The notes below the pieces were generated by a model, which was not told where the DNA came from, did not search any database, and saw only the letters and a list, made by a program, of their open reading frames with translations. This document shows, piece by piece, positions 15,864 through 17,417 of a stretch of DNA of 17,417 bases. This DNA is from an uncultured Paraburkholderia sp. (GTDB taxonomy: Bacteria; Pseudomonadota; Gammaproteobacteria; Burkholderiales; Burkholderiaceae): contig CALFSF010000235.1 in NCBI GenBank assembly GCA_937917025.1, positions 1-17,417 on the forward strand, read 5' to 3'. A program made the position numbers and the translations under genes. The first letter of the stretch is position 1, and each line of letters opens with the position of its first letter.

Positions 15864-15926
15864 CTTGTTTTTGTGGGGTTGGGGTTAGGGGTTTCCTGTA
15901 GAGACGCTACTGCCGTGGTCAGTTCG

Positions 15927-15954
15927 CTTATAGCCGGACATTCCCCCAGGTCGA
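15927..15954 (-). promoter_or_regulatory. Distal hutH promoter candidate (sigma-70-like)
   Basis: On the minus strand TCGACC (15954-15949) and TATAAG (15932-15927) with a 16-bp spacer match the -35/-10 consensus at four and five of six positions. A transcript from here would start about 120 bp before hutH and cross O2 and O1, so repressor would act as a roadblock. Confidence 0.4.
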
Positions 15955-16001
15955 TTCGCTCTTCGCCCGGCAGACGGTTCCGATGAAGCAAACGAATAAC
16001 T

Positions 16002-16011
16002 TGTATATACA
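16002..16011. promoter_or_regulatory. HutC operator candidate O3 (distal)
   Basis: TGTATATACA is a perfect 10-bp palindrome within CTTGTATATACACG and the best match of the three to the HutC-type operator. It lies 149 bp upstream of O2 and about 200 bp before hutH, beyond both promoter candidates, so DNA looping with O1/O2 or an auxiliary role is possible. Confidence 0.65.
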
Positions 16012-16110
16012 CGTGATGAACGCCGCCGGGCAAGTAAAGAAAAAATGTCGCACGCGCCAGCGTTGAAGACGCACGCCGGGAAGCGAAGCGCGCACGCTGT
16101 TGTGTGGGCT

Positions 16111-16144
16111 TAAACGAAGACAGCCCGCCGTTTGGCGAGCTGTC
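16111..16144 (-). terminator. Intrinsic terminator candidate after the antitoxin gene
   Basis: GACAGC-C-CGCC, loop GTTT, GGCG-A-GCTGTC (16119-16144) forms an 11-position stem with a single mismatch. On the minus strand it is followed by TTCGTTTA, a partial T-tract. It lies 60 bp after the stop of the XRE antitoxin-like gene and would insulate the hut control region from its transcript. Confidence 0.6.
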
Positions 16145-16204
16145 AGGGGAACCGCTGAATTTTGCGGAGGATCGGAGTCTGGCTTCGTCGCGCCCTGGCG
16201 TCGC

Positions 16205-16492
16205 TCAGGCGGCGGCCAGTTCGAATCGCACCTGCTTGCCAAGGGCGGCGGCGGCGCTGGCGAGAGTGGTCAAGGTCAGGCTGGTATCGGTGGCATCCAG
16301 CAGACGATTGAGAGCGGCGCGGCTCGTGTGCATTCTCGCCGCCATCGCCGTTTTCGTGAGGTGTTGCGCTTTCATTTCCTGCTCGATCTGCCAGGCGATG
16401 ACGCGCTTCATTGCCGTGGCCGTGACTTCTTCGAGCATCGATTGCTCGACAAGGAAGTCATCAAAATTACTGCCGATGTGCCTGTTTGCCAT
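16205..16492 (-). CDS. HigA-like XRE-family antitoxin/regulator, without partner toxin
   Basis: This is a 95-residue protein with an N-terminal MANRHIGSNFDDFLVEQSMLEEVTA stretch and an XRE helix-turn-helix at about 36-88 (QEMKAQHLTKTAMAARMHTSRAALNRLLDATDTSLTLTTLASAAAALG). The N-terminal 'GSxFDDFLxExxxLEEVTAxAxKRVIAWQ' layout is typical of antitoxins of HigBA-like type II modules. The ATG at 16492 is backed by AGGAG with six-base spacing; the open frame extends upstream to 16531 but that part would cross the ribosome-binding site. Family members usually lie just behind a RelE/HigB-type toxin gene. Here no toxin frame is visible between the palindromic operator (16537-16552) and this gene, only 44 bp. 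It may be a solitary antitoxin that has become a plain autoregulator. A terminator-like hairpin follows. Confidence 0.8.
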   Translation of the reverse strand: MANRHIGSNFDDFLVEQSMLEEVTATAMKRVIAWQIEQEMKAQHLTKTAMAARMHTSRAALNRLLDATDTSLTLTTLASAAAALGKQVRFELAAA

Positions 16493-16536
16493 GATTGCTC
16501 CTAGCCAGAAAGCGGCAAATCGAAGGAACATCTAAT

Positions 16537-16552
16537 GTACCAAATCTGGTAC
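16537..16552. promoter_or_regulatory. Palindromic operator of the antitoxin-like gene
   Basis: GTACCA-AATC-TGGTAC is a perfect 6-bp inverted repeat with a 4-bp spacer, 44 bp upstream of the antitoxin-like start. Its place and form fit an XRE antitoxin autorepression site. On the minus strand TACATT overlaps its edge and could be part of a -10 element. Confidence 0.6.
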
Positions 16553-16602
16553 GAATTGCACCCCTCTCGCACACCACCCGGCTGTGCGTTCGGCATCCAT
16601 TA

Positions 16603-16617
16603 TTGATCTGCAATCAA
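16603..16617. promoter_or_regulatory. Inverted repeat TTGAT-N5-ATCAA
   Basis: A 5-bp perfect inverted repeat with a 5-bp centre lies about 90 bp before the SDR-like gene and contains a T-N11-A pattern. It could be a regulator site for that gene, but an inverted repeat this short may be chance. Confidence 0.25.
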
Positions 16618-16708
16618 GATTCATTTGATACACACCCACTTTCTGACAAAGTCCACCAGACGGATACTGGACGCCTCTCATCGCGAATCAACCAGCAGGA
16701 GTCAGGTC

Positions 16709-17417
16709 ATGAAAGTTTTCGTCACCGGTGCAGCGGGCTTTATCGGCGGTTCCATCGCGGCGGGCCTCGTGCGCGCCGGGCATCAGGTCACGGGGCTCGT
16801 GCGCCGTCCCGAACAGGCCGAGGCACTCAGGCGTCTCGGCATCGAACCCGTCATCGGAGATCTCGACGACCGCGCGTTGCTGATCGCGCAGGCGCAGGCC
16901 GCCGACGGCGTCATCAACGCCGCCAGCAGCGACCACCGCGGCGCCGTCGAGGCGCTGATCGAAGGTCTCGCCGGCTCAGGCAAGCCGTTTCTGCATACGA
17001 GCGGCTCGAGCATCGTCGGCGATGCGTCCGGCGGCGAAGGCACCGACGCGATCTATTACGAAGACCGTCTGCCCGAGCCGACCGCCGACAAGGCGCCGCG
17101 CGTCGCGATCGACAACCTCGTGCTCGACGCCGCCAGCCGCGGCATCCGCACGAGCGTGCTGTGCAACACGCTGATCTATGGGCACGGCGCGGTGCCGGGT
17201 GCGCAAAGCGTGCAGCTGCCGCGTCTGTTGCGTCAGGCGCAAAAGAGCGGCGTGGTGCGGCACGTCGGCGGCGGCCGCAACATCTGGTCGAACGTGCATA
17301 TCGACGACGTGGTCGAGCTCTATCGCCTCGCGCTCGAGAAATCGCCGGCCGGCACGTTCTACTTCGTCGAAAGCGGCGAAGCGATGTTCCGCGACATGAC
17401 CTCGGCGATGGCCGACG
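16709..17417 (+). CDS. Atypical NAD(P)-binding SDR / epimerase-dehydratase-like protein, 3' end missing
   Basis: The first 236 residues of an extended or atypical SDR-type protein are present; the frame runs off the window. VFVTGAAGFIGGSIAAGLVRAGH (residues 3-25) carries the GxxGxxG dinucleotide loop, VTGLVRRPEQAEAL the second strand with a basic pair suggestive of NADP, GDLDD the adenine-side motif, and HTSGSSIVGD (96-105) the catalytic serine region. The usual YxxxK is not found: by alignment to the following DNLVLDAA helix the Tyr and Lys positions are Asp127 and Arg131. NVHIDDVVELYRLALEK (196-211) is the standard late motif. Many such atypical members are annotated only as NAD-dependent epimerase/dehydratase; the substrate is unknown. 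The start is well supported by AGGAG at 16697-16701. It is divergent from the antitoxin-like gene and probably transcribed alone. Confidence 0.85.
   Translation, partial: MKVFVTGAAGFIGGSIAAGLVRAGHQVTGLVRRPEQAEALRRLGIEPVIGDLDDRALLIAQAQAADGVINAASSDHRGAVEALIEGLAGSGKPFLHTSGSSIVGDASGGEGTDAIYYEDRLPEPTADKAPRVAIDNLVLDAASRGIRTSVLCNTLIYGHGAVPGAQSVQLPRLLRQAQKSGVVRHVGGGRNIWSNVHIDDVVELYRLALEKSPAGTFYFVESGEAMFRDMTSAMAD

Larger units (their letters stand above)
15801..16118. promoter_or_regulatory. hut control region upstream of hutH
   Basis: This gene-free stretch carries three HutC operator candidates, two sigma-70-like promoters reading into hutH, and a G-rich tract with three runs of four G's (15875-15878, 15881-15884, 15888-15891) just upstream of the proximal -35. 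I saw no sigma-54 -24/-12 element of the kind used by Pseudomonas hut genes. The part from about 16020 to 16110 shows no further recognisable signal and no credible gene on either strand. Confidence 0.7.

Noticed and set aside
15801..16204. Short minus-strand frames in the hut control region as genes
   Set aside because: They overlap the operators, promoters and terminator, lack ribosome-binding sites and show no domain-like pattern.

Overview
The window is GC-rich and uses the G/C-ending codons typical of Burkholderiaceae. The gene order hutH-hutC-hutU-hutD-hutI-hutF-hutG, with the HutF/HutG branch of histidine degradation, together with the LivK-, AraC-, LysR- and SDR-type neighbours, points to a chromosomal segment of Paraburkholderia, Caballeronia or Burkholderia. 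The genus is inferred from gene content and style. No mobile element, tRNA, rRNA or CRISPR array is visible.

Left part (1-7628): the 3' end of a branched-chain amino-acid-type ABC transporter binding protein (+) converges on a two-gene minus-strand unit, an AraC-type regulator followed by a secreted DUF3857/transglutaminase-like protein, whose stop and start codons overlap in ATGA. A small lipocalin-like protein of unknown role is divergent from the AraC gene. Next comes a second divergent pair: a fold-type I PLP aminotransferase (-) and a LysR regulator (+), with a perfect 15-bp palindrome directly before the LysR start codon. The LysR gene converges on an uncharacterised protein with an N-terminal Cro/CI-like HTH and a C-terminal predicted coiled coil. 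A 301-bp gene-free stretch follows.

Centre (7629-16011): a complete histidine utilisation (hut) operon on the minus strand. HutH deaminates histidine to urocanate, HutU hydrates it, HutI opens the imidazolone ring, HutF deiminates formimino-glutamate to formyl-glutamate, and HutG releases glutamate and formate. HutC is the GntR-family repressor encoded inside the operon, and HutD is a cupin-like accessory protein. Upstream of hutH there are three TGTMTATACA-type operator candidates and two sigma-70-like promoters; two of the operators lie 40 bp apart around the proximal promoter. A hairpin followed by six T's lies between hutD and hutI and may partly uncouple hutIFG from hutHCUD. No histidine or urocanate transporter gene is visible in the window.

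Right part (16012-17417): a solo HigA-like XRE antitoxin gene with its own palindromic operator and a terminator-like hairpin but no recognisable toxin gene, then the 5' part of an atypical NAD(P)-binding SDR/epimerase-like gene (+) running off the window.

Most of the window is ordinary core or accessory metabolism. I do not see a convincing new multi-gene system. The most interesting points are the operator layout and internal terminator of the hut operon, the orphan antitoxin, the AraC/transglutaminase pair with a Cys/His cluster in the regulator, and the uncharacterised HTH-coiled-coil protein.
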